Shown: positions 8,462 through 17,961 of the stretch, piece by piece
Numbering within the stretch: the first letter of the stretch is position 1
How the letters are laid out: every line of letters begins with the position of its first letter
Origin: JAADJA01 sp963840975
Lineage (GTDB): Bacteria > Bacteroidota > Bacteroidia > Bacteroidales > JAADJA01
NCBI GenBank assembly: GCA_963840975.1
Contig: CAWJBC010000006.1
Coordinates: forward strand, 62,001-126,000
Direction: 5' to 3'
Length of the DNA stretch: 64,000 nt
Program-made: the position numbers and the translations under genes
The notes under the pieces: model-generated
Told to the model about the DNA's origin: nothing
The model's input: only the letters and a program-made list of their open reading frames with translations
Databases searched by the model: none

Positions 8462-11086
8462 CTAATCAATTGATTGATTGATTGAAAAATGGAATTGTCC
8501 CTGGTTGGCATTAGGTAAACCCGGCACTTCATCAAAGCCATAACCCCAATCAAGTCCTAAAATACCGAACATCGGGAGGAAAACCCTTACACCCACCCCG
8601 GCAGCTTTATAAACGGAGAAAGGATTAAAGGTACTAAAATGAAGCCAGTCATTCCCTGCCTCAAGGAAGGTGGCCACAAAAATGGTAGCGCTTGGATTTA
8701 AGGATAATGGATAACGTAGTTCGAGTGTGTATTTACTGTAAATATTTCCACCCGAATTTCTGTACTTGTAATAATTAGGAGTCAGTGTTTCGTTCCCATA
8801 ACCACGCATGCCAATTATATCACGTCCGTCAAGATTGTTATAACCTGATAATCCATCACCGCCCATATAATATCTTTCAAACGGGGTAAGTCCGATAGCT
8901 TGATCCATATATCCGAGAAAGCCGAATTTAGCTCTCGCCATCAGCACAAGGTTTTTATGGATAGGTGTGAAATAAGCTGTTTGAATCCCCCATTTATGAT
9001 ATTCTATGTTTTTATATTTTTGATCATCCGATAAAAGTGAATAATCCGTTGTTGTGAAGGCTGAATAGGGGGGCGTGAAATCAAGCGAAACAGAAACAAG
9101 GGAACCAGTACGCGGATAAATCGGAAAATCAATTGAGTTTCTCGACAAGGTTACATTAAATGCAATATTATTATAGTTTCCGGTTCCGTTTCCAAAGGAA
9201 AACACCTGCTTATATTGATACAATGAATAAAACTGGAAATTAACCCCTAACAGCAACTGAAAATAATCATCGGGCCAGGTTAACCGCCTGCCAAGCCCAA
9301 TATAAATACCATCAATCGTAAATGAATAACGGGCGGGATTATCCTGCGGTAATCCGTTTGAATAAAGGGAGTGATTGTAACTCAAGCTCAGAGAGTTCGG
9401 TTTCTTGCCGCCAAGCCAGGGTTCGGTGAAAGATGCGCTATAGCTAATGTATCCTTTTCCATACGATTGTACCCTGAGACTCAGTTTTTGACCATCACCG
9501 GTTGGCACCGGTCTCCAATTTTTTAATTTCAGGATATTTCGAAGAGAAAAATTATTAAAAGATACACCAAGGGTTCCGATAACCCTGCCGTATCCCCATC
9601 CTCCAGAAAGCTCAATCTGATCCGCTGAAGTTTCTTCCACCTGGTATTCAATATCTACAGTTCCTTCGGCTGGATTAGGTACAATATTGGGATTGATGGT
9701 TTCGGCATTAAAATACCTAAGCTGAGCAAGTTCACGGGTTGTCCTGATAATATCAGACCGGGAAAAAAGTTGTCCGGGCAGGGTTCTTAACTCCCTTATC
9801 ACCACGTGATCATTTGTCCGCGTATTTCCTTTTATGGTAACATTGTTTATGGTTGCCTGCTTGCCTTCATAAATCCTGATTTCAAGATCAATAGAATCGC
9901 CTTCAACTGAAACTTCAACCGGATTAGCCTGAAAAAACAGGTATCCGTCATTCATATAAAGCGAACTTACATCGTCCTCAGTTTTATTGAATGTAAGATT
10001 TGAATTCAGTAATTCCCAGTTATATATATCACCTTTTTCTATTCTGAGGACCCTGTTTAAAAAAGCATCCGGATATTTGGTGTTACCAACCCAGGTTATA
10101 TTTCTGAAATAATACCGGTTTCCTTCGTATATATCCAGATCAATATTGACTGTTCTATCAGGGTTACGATAAACAGAATCCCTCAGGATTACTGCATCGC
10201 GGTATCCCATTGAATTGTATTTATTAACGATAGCCAAAAGGTCCTCATCATATTTTTCGCTAATGAACTTTGAGCTTTTGAAAATTCTCAGTTTGATATT
10301 ATCGTTAAAATAGTTTCTTGAATCTTCTATCATATCAGTGAACCTGAGTGTGACCACATTTTTGACGAGGGTGAATACGAAAATTTCAAGGTTTTTAAAG
10401 GGGGTAAACAAACCTTTTTCTTTGGTTTCCTTCATGTATTGCCTGACTCTCTGGTTGTCGAATTGAGTATTGCCGGCAATATTGATTGACTGTATGCGTA
10501 CTTTATCCTTTTTATCAATGTCAATTTGCAACCTGACATGGTTGAGCCTGAGGCTATCTTCTATTTGAGAAATAATCACCTCTGCATCAAGATATCCTTT
10601 TTCGATGAAATAGTTACGCACAGTATTGGTGGTCCTGATGAGCATATTGTCAGTAACAACATCACCGCTGGCGATTTTAATTTCATCCCTTACATTATCG
10701 GCCTCTGCTTTTTTGATACCACCAAATGTAAAGCTTGACATCCTGGGTCTTTCCCTGAGATCAATATTTAAAAAGATCAGATCACCCTGAATTTGAGTAG
10801 CCGAAATAATAACATTCTCAAACAGTCCCTGATCCCAGAGGGTTTTAATAGCTTTGGAAATGGCTTCGCCCGGAACGGTTATTTTATCGCCAACAGTCAG
10901 CCCCGAGAGGGTAACAAGCACACTATTGTCCAAGTACTTAACACCCGTAACAGTAATCCCTCCAATTTCATACTTTTTGGGATTGGCATAATCAAGTTCT
11001 TCTATTTCGCTTAATCCTATCTGTCCCTGTACGGATAACATCAATACCGAAAAAACCAACCCAAATCCAATTATTATCCTGTACAT
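8462..11086 (-). CDS. bamA: Outer membrane protein assembly factor BamA
   Basis: The 874-residue protein has a signal peptide (residues 1-22), an N-terminal periplasmic region of POTRA repeats (about 40-470: IGGITVTGVKYLDNSVL, RIQSINIAGNTQF, FRNITWVGNTKYP, INNVTIKGNTRTND) and a C-terminal 16-strand barrel (about 490-874). The loop-6 motif of the Omp85 superfamily appears as MRGYGN near residue 760. BamA folds and inserts outer membrane beta-barrels. It is longer than the Escherichia coli protein (810), as is normal in Bacteroidota. uppS lies 8 bases upstream and the two ompH genes follow. Confidence 0.97.
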   Translation of the reverse strand: MYRIIIGFGLVFSVLMLSVQGQIGLSEIEELDYANPKKYEIGGITVTGVKYLDNSVLVTLSGLTVGDKITVPGEAISKAIKTLWDQGLFENVIISATQIQGDLIFLNIDLRERPRMSSFTFGGIKKAEADNVRDEIKIASGDVVTDNMLIRTTNTVRNYFIEKGYLDAEVIISQIEDSLRLNHVRLQIDIDKKDKVRIQSINIAGNTQFDNQRVRQYMKETKEKGLFTPFKNLEIFVFTLVKNVVTLRFTDMIEDSRNYFNDNIKLRIFKSSKFISEKYDEDLLAIVNKYNSMGYRDAVILRDSVYRNPDRTVNIDLDIYEGNRYYFRNITWVGNTKYPDAFLNRVLRIEKGDIYNWELLNSNLTFNKTEDDVSSLYMNDGYLFFQANPVEVSVEGDSIDLEIRIYEGKQATINNVTIKGNTRTNDHVVIRELRTLPGQLFSRSDIIRTTRELAQLRYFNAETINPNIVPNPAEGTVDIEYQVEETSADQIELSGGWGYGRVIGTLGVSFNNFSLRNILKLKNWRPVPTGDGQKLSLRVQSYGKGYISYSASFTEPWLGGKKPNSLSLSYNHSLYSNGLPQDNPARYSFTIDGIYIGLGRRLTWPDDYFQLLLGVNFQFYSLYQYKQVFSFGNGTGNYNNIAFNVTLSRNSIDFPIYPRTGSLVSVSLDFTPPYSAFTTTDYSLLSDDQKYKNIEYHKWGIQTAYFTPIHKNLVLMARAKFGFLGYMDQAIGLTPFERYYMGGDGLSGYNNLDGRDIIGMRGYGNETLTPNYYKYRNSGGNIYSKYTLELRYPLSLNPSATIFVATFLEAGNDWLHFSTFNPFSVYKAAGVGVRVFLPMFGILGLDWGYGFDEVPGLPNANQGQFHFSINQSID

Positions 11087-11094
11087 ACTAAGGT

Positions 11095-11835
11095 TTAAAT
11101 TATTTGTTCACTTATTTTCCCGAATCTCCGCTCCCTCTTCTGATAATCAACGATGGCTTCATAGAGGTCTTCCTTTCGGAAATCGGGCCAAAGCCGTTGT
11201 GAAAAGTACAACTCAGCATAAGCGATCTGCCAAAGTAAAAAGTTACTGATGCGGTATTCGCCGCTGGTTCTGATAAGCAATTCAGGATCGGGAATCGCAT
11301 GGGTAATCAGACAGGACTCGAATAGTGCCTGGTCAATATTTTCGGATGTTATTTCTTTTGCTTCTACTTTTTGAGCAATCAGTTTCGCTGCATTCAAAAT
11401 TTCCCATCTGGAACTGTAACTTAAAGCAAGTATCAGTTTCATTCGGGTATGATCTTTTGTATCTTTTACTGCTTCCAATAACTCATCTCTTGTAATTTGA
11501 GGAAGAGACTCAAGATCGCCAATCGCCATGAGGCTGATTTGGTTATCATGCAGGGTTTTTGTTTCGTTATGAATGGTTTTCACAAGTAGCCTCATCAAGG
11601 CATTAACTTCTGTTTTTGGACGTTTCCAGTTCTCAGTCGAAAATGCGTATAGTGTCAGGTATTTAATGCCCAATTCGGCGGCGGTTTCTGCTGCTTCCCT
11701 TACCGATTTCACACCCTGGTGGTGACCAAATGTTCTCAATTTGCCCCTTTGCTTAGCCCATCTTCCGTTGCCGTCCATAATGATGGCAATGTGTTTGGGT
11801 AAGCGTTCTTTATCAATTTTATCTTTCCAACTCAT
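11095..11835 (-). CDS. uppS: Isoprenyl transferase (undecaprenyl diphosphate synthase)
   Basis: The 246-residue cis-prenyltransferase adds isopentenyl units to farnesyl diphosphate to make the C55 lipid carrier for cell wall and O-antigen precursors. Visible motifs: HIAIIMDGNGRWAKQRG (15-31, catalytic Asp21), YAFSTENWKRP, and RTSGEYRISNFLLWQIAYAELYF near the C-terminus (substrate and metal binding). The length is normal. It is between the DUF6089 gene and bamA, 8 bases from bamA, in one envelope operon. Confidence 0.97.
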   Translation of the reverse strand: MSWKDKIDKERLPKHIAIIMDGNGRWAKQRGKLRTFGHHQGVKSVREAAETAAELGIKYLTLYAFSTENWKRPKTEVNALMRLLVKTIHNETKTLHDNQISLMAIGDLESLPQITRDELLEAVKDTKDHTRMKLILALSYSSRWEILNAAKLIAQKVEAKEITSENIDQALFESCLITHAIPDPELLIRTSGEYRISNFLLWQIAYAELYFSQRLWPDFRKEDLYEAIVDYQKRERRFGKISEQII

Positions 11836-11850
11836 AAGGGCTAATCCTGA

Positions 11851-12630
11851 TTAATATCTATCCTCGTATTCAGAGCATTTATTCCTGTTTACCAAATTAA
11901 TACTGTAAGTAAGCGTTAGACCGGCAAATGAATACCAATCGTTTGTGCTTGAATTACCTCTTTGCATACCCGGCAAGTGATCACGGTTGGGATCAGAAAA
12001 TGGCAAAGATTCATATTCTTCTGTGCCTGCCTGAACTGTATTCGGGTCAATGTAGTAGGTAGTGCTGATATCGTCAATATAATCAGTATAAGTTTTTCGC
12101 ATACCCCACTCCAAAGTGGTAGCTATCCGTTTCGAAAAACTGTATTTAAATCCAAAACCAAAAGGAATACTAAAGGCATAATAGGAATAATAAGAATTTT
12201 CAGTCCGGTAATCACGCAGGTCGAGGTTGCCTATCTGGGGTCTGTGATAAAGAGTAGCCGCTCCTGCAAATATGTAGGGTGTAAAATAGTTCTTCAAACT
12301 TCCGGTAAAATAGGGAAAAAAATTGAATTCAACCACCCCTCCCAATTCCCAGATACTGGACGTAAATTTCAGGGACCTGTCCTCGTTGTATTTTGCAATC
12401 TGGTCATTGCCACTTAAAATTCCTTTGTAAATGTTGATTTTGGCAGCCCATCTCGATCCCAATGGATATCGTCCGAGAATTCCATAAGCAATGTTGGTTT
12501 GAAGAAAAGGCTTGTTGGGGTTAATATCACCCATATAAAATGATCCTCCTGCAAAAACTCCTACCTCTAACTGCGCCTGGCTGAAGTAACTGGTGATCAG
12601 TAAAAAGAAAACAAGAATAATTTTTTTCAT
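11851..12630 (-). CDS. DUF6089 family outer membrane beta-barrel-like protein
   Basis: The start is set at ATG 12630 (MKKIILVFFLLITSYFSQAQ, a signal peptide); an in-frame ATG at 12642 would add only MPRF. The mature part opens with LEVGVFAGGSFYMGDINP and alternates aromatic and polar strands throughout, consistent with a small outer membrane barrel. DUF6089 genes often sit beside uppS and bamA in Bacteroidota, as here. The function is not established; linkage suggests envelope biogenesis. A TATTTTTG box lies directly upstream. Confidence 0.82.
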   Translation of the reverse strand: MKKIILVFFLLITSYFSQAQLEVGVFAGGSFYMGDINPNKPFLQTNIAYGILGRYPLGSRWAAKINIYKGILSGNDQIAKYNEDRSLKFTSSIWELGGVVEFNFFPYFTGSLKNYFTPYIFAGAATLYHRPQIGNLDLRDYRTENSYYSYYAFSIPFGFGFKYSFSKRIATTLEWGMRKTYTDYIDDISTTYYIDPNTVQAGTEEYESLPFSDPNRDHLPGMQRGNSSTNDWYSFAGLTLTYSINLVNRNKCSEYEDRY

Positions 12631-12713
12631 AAATCGAGGCAAAAATATGATTTTTTCAATTCAGTTTTTCATAGGATGCTTTATCCGTTTCAGAAATATG
12701 TATAATTTATAAA

Positions 12714-13592
12714 CTAATTCCTCAAATCAAGGCCCCACATCAGTTTTTCACGAATGGTTTTAAAATAACTCTCATCATTCAAAAGAACCAGGTTGATCAT
12801 GAATTTTTCTTTCTTTACCAGAAATTCCATCGTTGAATCAACTGTAACTATTCGCGAATCAAGACTAATAAAAAACTCCTTGATTCTTCCTACGACTTTG
12901 ATCTTTATCAAACTGTTGTCGGGAATAACGACAGGCCTTACGGTTAAATTGTGCGTGGCGATTGGCGTTATCACAAAGTTCTGCGATTGCGGAAGAATGA
13001 TAGGACCGCCACTGCTAAGCGAATAGGCTGTTGATCCGGTTGGCGTTGCAATGATCAATCCATCAGCCCAATAGGAATTCAAAAATTCATCATTTACAAA
13101 TGCCTGTATCTTCAACATGCTGGATGGATACTTTTTATATACCGTAAATTCATTCAGGGCATAGTTCAAACCTCCGAATAAATGTTCAGCAGTATCAAGG
13201 CTGATAAGGGTTCGGTGATCCAACTTAAACCTGTTGTTCATCAACTGATCAATTGCGGAAACTATTTGTTCCTTCGAAACGGATGATAAAAAGCCCATTC
13301 TTCCCAGATTGATTCCGAATACCGGTATCCCCGAATCCTGCACAAAGGTGATGGTGTCCAGCAAAGTCCCATCACCTCCGATGGAGAATAGAATATCAGC
13401 CTTATCCTTTAATCCTCCGTTATCATTAAATGTGGGCGTACCGCCAGGAAGGTCATGGAAATCATTAATCTTTCCCAGAAATGGCTCATACACCACAATA
13501 GTTGAATGATGTTTAAAAAGTTCTTCACAGATTAGTTTAATATATGGTGCGTTTTCTGGAGATATCACCTTACCGAACAATGCAACTCTCAT
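12714..13592 (-). CDS. nadK: NAD kinase
   Basis: The 292-residue enzyme phosphorylates NAD to NADP using ATP or polyphosphate in the cytoplasm. Motifs: GGDGT at residues 72-76 with the preceding LFSI, the NLGRMGFLS loop, ALNEFTVYK, and the glycine-rich TPTGSTAYSLSSGGP. The length is normal. It leads the DUF6089-uppS-bamA block with a 71-base gap to the next gene, and has its own predicted promoter box 39 bases upstream. Confidence 0.97.
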   Translation of the reverse strand: MRVALFGKVISPENAPYIKLICEELFKHHSTIVVYEPFLGKINDFHDLPGGTPTFNDNGGLKDKADILFSIGGDGTLLDTITFVQDSGIPVFGINLGRMGFLSSVSKEQIVSAIDQLMNNRFKLDHRTLISLDTAEHLFGGLNYALNEFTVYKKYPSSMLKIQAFVNDEFLNSYWADGLIIATPTGSTAYSLSSGGPIILPQSQNFVITPIATHNLTVRPVVIPDNSLIKIKVVGRIKEFFISLDSRIVTVDSTMEFLVKKEKFMINLVLLNDESYFKTIREKLMWGLDLRN

Positions 13593-13630
13593 CCAAACAG
13601 TAGTTTATTTATCAATGATTTACAAGATTA

Positions 13631-13638
13631 CAAAAATA
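13631..13638 (-). promoter_or_regulatory. Predicted -7 box (TATTTTTG) for nadK
   Basis: The minus strand matches TAnnTTTG 39 bases before the nadK ATG; a TTG lies 23 bases further upstream (13664-13662). Expected leader about 33 bases. Confidence 0.5.
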
Positions 13639-13758
13639 ATCAACTATTGTAAACTATTTAACAATTATTATAACTCCGGCTGGTTTTTATTTTCCGGGAC
13701 GGTTTTGAAATTTTGGGTTTAGCCAAATCCAGTATTTTGATCAAACAGACAATCCATT

Positions 13759-15216
13759 TTAAATAGATGGCATAAAATGAATAAAGAACCCTGATTCACC
13801 CATTTTATTAAATGTATACTCCACACGCAAAACAAAATCATAATAGGTTACAAAGTCGAAACCAACACCATAACCGAAATTCAATTCGTTTGCCAAGGGG
13901 TTGTAAACGTTTTTCCGGTTATCAAAAACATATCCGAAATCAGCATGAACGTTTAGATAAATGGCATAATAAAGCTTGCTGAATTTTTCGGTTGGAATGA
14001 AATTAAAATTTTGGACACGGGTAGGCACCAATGTAAATTTCAGGTTGTTCTTCCACAAACCATAATGTTGCCCGTCAATCACATAATATTCATAACCGCG
14101 AATATAGTCCCTCCCGTAACCAAGCCCTGAAAGATAATAATAAGGTTGGTCCCAAATTGGAGAAACTTTTCCGCTAAGTCCTGAAGCGTAATAAAAACGC
14201 CCTTTGATCTGGTAATACTTTCTGAAATTGGCTTTGATCGAAAGAGAGTTTACTTCCGGATCATTGAAAATACCCAGCCCTTTTTTATCCAAATTCACAT
14301 CAAAGTAATAGCCCTTTAGCGGGTATTGCTTATAATCGCGGTAATCGCTTCTGAACTGGTAGAAGAAGGAAAAAAACTGATTACGGGTTGAGGGTCCGTA
14401 CGAATAATCAGGATTTTTAACCAAAACCGAATCCGAAATCAACAGATCGGTATATCCCAGTTTAAACCAGTGGAAATTATGTATTCCTTTCCGGTAGTAG
14501 GATTCAGCATAGCCAAAGTATTGTCTTTTGGGATATTGTAACTCACTTTTAAAATAAACCTCGTCATTTCCGATAGGCGGATCAACAAGGGTATCAAAGG
14601 AGTTATAAGCGATTTCATGATTTTGGGCAAAACCTCCGCTGACTCCCAAACCCCAGGTTTGGTTTTTATTGATGTATGGAATTTGATAGCTCAATTCATA
14701 TTTTTCGTCGTAACCAAAACGGGCGTAAACGATCAGTTTTTCCCTTCTTCCCCTGAAGTTGTTCCAGGTCAGGAAAAGCCCGTAATTTAAGCGGCTCCAG
14801 TCCATTTTACGAATCCATTCATTAAAATTACGGTCGGCAAATTCAAATATCGGTACAGGCCAAATATACCACCGCTCGATGAAATTAAAATTCAGATCAA
14901 TGTGATCAGGCGATCCTTCAACAGGAATCGAATCAAAGGTTACAAAATTGAACAAGGAAGTATTGACAAGGTTTTTACGGCTCTGTTGCAACAAATCGCT
15001 AAGTTCGTCAGCAGCAACCGTATCATTTTCCTTTACCAATATTTCACGCAGGATGATCCTGTCTTTGGTTATTTTATTCCCGGTAAGGATGATTTTTCGG
15101 ATGATGACCCGTGAGGAAAGTGAGTCGGCATTAATATGTTTTTCGTCAGCCCCAATGACGTTTGCATGAATGGCAAGACCAAAAGCGACAAAAAACAAAA
15201 CCGAAAAAAACCTCAT
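13759..15216 (-). CDS. POTRA and outer membrane barrel protein (BamA/TamA superfamily)
   Basis: The 485-residue protein has a signal peptide (about 1-18), one POTRA-like domain (about 33-115: VIIRKIILTGNKITKDRIILREI ... LFNFVTFDSI) and a C-terminal barrel of aromatic-rich strands (about 125-485). The single POTRA and modest barrel set it apart from BamA. Proteins of this type in Bacteroidota are annotated as surface antigen/BamA-TamA family; the client is unknown. It ends just after the CBS-domain gene on the same strand (2-base gap), so the two are probably co-translated. Confidence 0.85.
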   Translation of the reverse strand: MRFFSVLFFVAFGLAIHANVIGADEKHINADSLSSRVIIRKIILTGNKITKDRIILREILVKENDTVAADELSDLLQQSRKNLVNTSLFNFVTFDSIPVEGSPDHIDLNFNFIERWYIWPVPIFEFADRNFNEWIRKMDWSRLNYGLFLTWNNFRGRREKLIVYARFGYDEKYELSYQIPYINKNQTWGLGVSGGFAQNHEIAYNSFDTLVDPPIGNDEVYFKSELQYPKRQYFGYAESYYRKGIHNFHWFKLGYTDLLISDSVLVKNPDYSYGPSTRNQFFSFFYQFRSDYRDYKQYPLKGYYFDVNLDKKGLGIFNDPEVNSLSIKANFRKYYQIKGRFYYASGLSGKVSPIWDQPYYYLSGLGYGRDYIRGYEYYVIDGQHYGLWKNNLKFTLVPTRVQNFNFIPTEKFSKLYYAIYLNVHADFGYVFDNRKNVYNPLANELNFGYGVGFDFVTYYDFVLRVEYTFNKMGESGFFIHFMPSI

Positions 15217-15218
15217 TC

Positions 15219-15884
15219 CTAAATCTTAAGATAATTCATTAACGCATTGTATCGCTCCAGGAGGTCATCAACCATTTTTTTATCATCCGTAAAGGTGGCC
15301 TTAATAGTATAATCATATCGGGTCAACGCACTGATCAATGATTGAATCTCAAATTTATTCAGTTTGATGGTCAGTTCCATTTTGGTTGAATCAACTTCGG
15401 AGGAAACCAGCAAACCTAAAATTTTTATATCCTGCGACTCAACGATTTGAGCGATCTGGGATAATACGTAATCGTTTTGATTTAGTTCCAAAATGATAAT
15501 GGCGCCGGGGTTAACAAATGCAGCAAATTTTCCGAAATGCTCGGTCAGATCAACAACAGAAATAGTGCCTTTGTAAAATTTATTTTCGTCAAGCACCGGA
15601 AGAATTGGAATCTTTTCGCCCGACATAATTTGAATGACGTCAAAAATATGGTTGGTTTCGTTTACATATACCAGCCGGTAAGGAACCTTTTGCTGAGATA
15701 ATGGCAAATCGGGGTCGGTCAACTTAAAAATATCAGATTCACTCAGTAATCCAAGATAAAGCTGACCATCCAGCACCGGTAAAAACGAAACCTTGTATTC
15801 ATCCATATAATACAGAGCGTCTGAACCTGTTTCGGAAACTTTCAGAGCAGGTATAGTTGATGTTATTAGTTCTTCAGAGATCAT
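15219..15884 (-). CDS. CBS domain protein
   Basis: The 221-residue cytoplasmic protein has two CBS motifs in the first 125 residues (ALYYMDEYKVSFLPVLDG ... LYLGLLSESDIF; FDVIQIMSGEKIPILPVLDENKFYKGTISVVDL) and a C-terminal part that looks ACT-like (about 130-215: ILELNQNDYVLSQIAQIVES ... IKLNK). CBS pairs usually bind adenine nucleotides. In Bacteroidota it is commonly found next to nadK, as here, but its role is unknown. Its stop and the start of the POTRA protein are 2 bases apart. Confidence 0.88.
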   Translation of the reverse strand: MISEELITSTIPALKVSETGSDALYYMDEYKVSFLPVLDGQLYLGLLSESDIFKLTDPDLPLSQQKVPYRLVYVNETNHIFDVIQIMSGEKIPILPVLDENKFYKGTISVVDLTEHFGKFAAFVNPGAIIILELNQNDYVLSQIAQIVESQDIKILGLLVSSEVDSTKMELTIKLNKFEIQSLISALTRYDYTIKATFTDDKKMVDDLLERYNALMNYLKI

Positions 15885-15932
15885 AGGTTTAAATTATTTT
15901 TCAATTGTTAAAAAATCGGATAATTCCTTCTG

Positions 15933-16877
15933 TTAGCGTTTTCTATAATCACTTTCCGTTGCCTTCCAATAATCATCCGTCAAAATGCCAAGGTAATTAT
16001 TATATCTCGACCGGCTGATTTTTCCTTCTGCCAGCGCTTTTTGAATAGCGCAACCCGGTTCATGAACATGGGTACAATTGCTAAACCTGCATTCGTGCAT
16101 AAACCTCCTCATTTCAGGGAACCGTTCAGCAATTTCCTTTCTCTCAAAATGGGTTAGCCCGAATTCTTTAATTCCCGGGGTGTCAATGATATACCCTCCA
16201 TCCGAAAGCCTTATCATTTCAGCAAAAGTAGTGGTGTGCATTCCCACTTTATGATACCCTGAAAGTTCCCTGGTTTTGAGGCTAAGACCTGGTTGCACTG
16301 CATTGATTAGAGCTGATTTTCCAACTCCTGAATGACCGGAAAACAGGGTCTTGCGGTCTTTCAATTCAGCCATCAATATTTCCAGGTTATCTCCACGCAA
16401 GGCAGAAACAGAAAAGCAATTGTACTCAGCCTCACGGTAAATCTGCTCCAGTTCAGCCATCTTCCTATTTACCGCATCATCATAAAGGTCAATCTTATTG
16501 AAAACAATACCGGCTGGAATGTGATAAGCCTCGGTTGTAACAAGGAAACGATCAATAAATCCTGTAGATGTCCTTGGATGTGCAAGGGTGACAATTAATA
16601 ACGCCTGGTCTATATTTGCCGCTATAATGTGAGAAACCTTGGAGAGGTTGGTCGCTTTACGGATAATGTAATTTTGACGGGGCAAAATTTCATCAATTAA
16701 TCCTGTGCTGCCATTGTCAGTTATTATAAAACGTACATTATCGCCAACGGCAACCGGATTTGTGGTTTTGATATCCCGTGTGCGGAAAGTTCCTTTCAAT
16801 TTACCATTATAAATCTTTCCTTCGATGGTTTCGATGGTTATCCAACTTCCGGTTGACTTTACAACAACTCCTTCCAT
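15933..16877 (-). CDS. rsgA: Ribosome small subunit-dependent GTPase A
   Basis: The 314-residue protein has an N-terminal OB-fold and a circularly permuted GTPase with motifs in order G4 (FNKIDLYD), G1 (GHSGVGKSALIN) and G3 (DTPG), followed by a zinc-binding tail (CRFSNCTHVHEPGC). RsgA releases late assembly factors from the 30S subunit. The length and motif order are diagnostic. Upstream is a small cupin gene on the same strand. Confidence 0.97.
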   Translation of the reverse strand: MEGVVVKSTGSWITIETIEGKIYNGKLKGTFRTRDIKTTNPVAVGDNVRFIITDNGSTGLIDEILPRQNYIIRKATNLSKVSHIIAANIDQALLIVTLAHPRTSTGFIDRFLVTTEAYHIPAGIVFNKIDLYDDAVNRKMAELEQIYREAEYNCFSVSALRGDNLEILMAELKDRKTLFSGHSGVGKSALINAVQPGLSLKTRELSGYHKVGMHTTTFAEMIRLSDGGYIIDTPGIKEFGLTHFERKEIAERFPEMRRFMHECRFSNCTHVHEPGCAIQKALAEGKISRSRYNNYLGILTDDYWKATESDYRKR

Positions 16878-16945
16878 TATTTATAACATTAACGCAAAAC
16901 TGGCTGTTACCGGCATCAAAAAAACGCAAAATCAATTAAGCCTAA

Positions 16946-17215
16946 TCATGGAAAACGATAATGCTTTTTAACCGGTTCCTTTATGTCCCAGGTACATTTC
17001 AACCCATCTTTGAAAGTGACAAAATCACCTTTCCCGATGTTGAGTTTGCCTTCGGGAGTTTCGATGGTAACAGCTCCTTCAAGGAACAGACATTCTTCAT
17101 CGCCCTCATATTGCCAGTTGAATCTCGAAATTTCCTTCTCCCATATCGCCCAACTTTTGATTTTTCTGTCATTAATTTCAGATTCACTCAATTTCTTTAT
17201 GATAATCTTAGCCAT
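16946..17215 (-). CDS. Small cupin domain protein
   Basis: The 89-residue protein has a compact cupin core: EGDEECLFLEGAVTIETPEGKLNIGKGDFVTFKDGLKCTWDIKEPVKKHYRF. It resembles the cupin_3 type (EutQ-like) proteins with a C-terminal tryptophan-rich WDI segment. Metal-ligand histidines are mostly missing, so it may bind a small ligand rather than act as a dioxygenase. It is between engB and rsgA on the same strand. No function can be assigned. Confidence 0.8.
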   Translation of the reverse strand: MAKIIIKKLSESEINDRKIKSWAIWEKEISRFNWQYEGDEECLFLEGAVTIETPEGKLNIGKGDFVTFKDGLKCTWDIKEPVKKHYRFP

Positions 17216-17317
17216 GACCGCTATATTTTTTGTAAAAGTACATTTTTCAAACGGAACTGAATATAAGCCGGATGATGGTTTGATTCAACCTAAGGAATAG
17301 AAAGGAATCTCAGTTTG

Positions 17318-17917
17318 TTATTCAATGCCCGAATTCATCTCCTGGATGAACTGCAAAACCTGGTCTTTTCCTTTGCCTGTTTTAGCGGATGTAATAACTG
17401 AAATAGGAGGTTCTTCCCATTGTTCCAATAAGGCTTGCTTATATTTTTCCATATTGGACAACAGTTGGTTTCTGGAAATTTTATCTGATTTTGTAAACAA
17501 AAGGGCGAAATTCAATTCTTTCATGCCGAACCATGAAATAAATTCAATGTCAGATTTTTGGGGCTCCAGCCGTGAATCAATCAAAATAAAAGTCGAGCGC
17601 AGATTTGCACGGTGAATGAGGTAATTCTCAATCATTTTTTCCCATTTAAAACGGACTGATTTTGAAATTTTGGCGAATCCGTATCCCGGAAGGTCAACAA
17701 GGTACCAACTTTCGTTGATAATAAAATGATTTATCAGTTGGGTTTTGCCAGGAGTTCCGGATATTTTTGCAAGGTTTTTTCTTCCGGTCAGCATATTGAT
17801 CAGCGAAGACTTCCCGACATTGGATCGCCCGATAAAGGCATATTCAGGTTTGTCGGGTTGAGGACATTTTAGATAATCGGAATTGCTGACAAGGAATTGT
17901 GCTTGATTAATCTCCAT
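17318..17917 (-). CDS. engB: Ribosome biogenesis GTPase EngB (YihA/YsxC)
   Basis: The 199-residue TRAFAC GTPase shows G1 GRSNVGKSSLIN (about 31-42), G2 around PGKTQLINHF, G3 DLPGYGFAK, G4 TKSDK and G5 TSAKTGKG. It is needed for 50S subunit assembly. The length is normal for EngB. The gene follows the glsB-like gene on the same strand with a 44-base gap. Confidence 0.97.
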   Translation of the reverse strand: MEINQAQFLVSNSDYLKCPQPDKPEYAFIGRSNVGKSSLINMLTGRKNLAKISGTPGKTQLINHFIINESWYLVDLPGYGFAKISKSVRFKWEKMIENYLIHRANLRSTFILIDSRLEPQKSDIEFISWFGMKELNFALLFTKSDKISRNQLLSNMEKYKQALLEQWEEPPISVITSAKTGKGKDQVLQFIQEMNSGIE

Positions 17918-17961
17918 AAATTCGGTTTTCTTAAACCACCCGAAAATTTCGGGATGCAGGT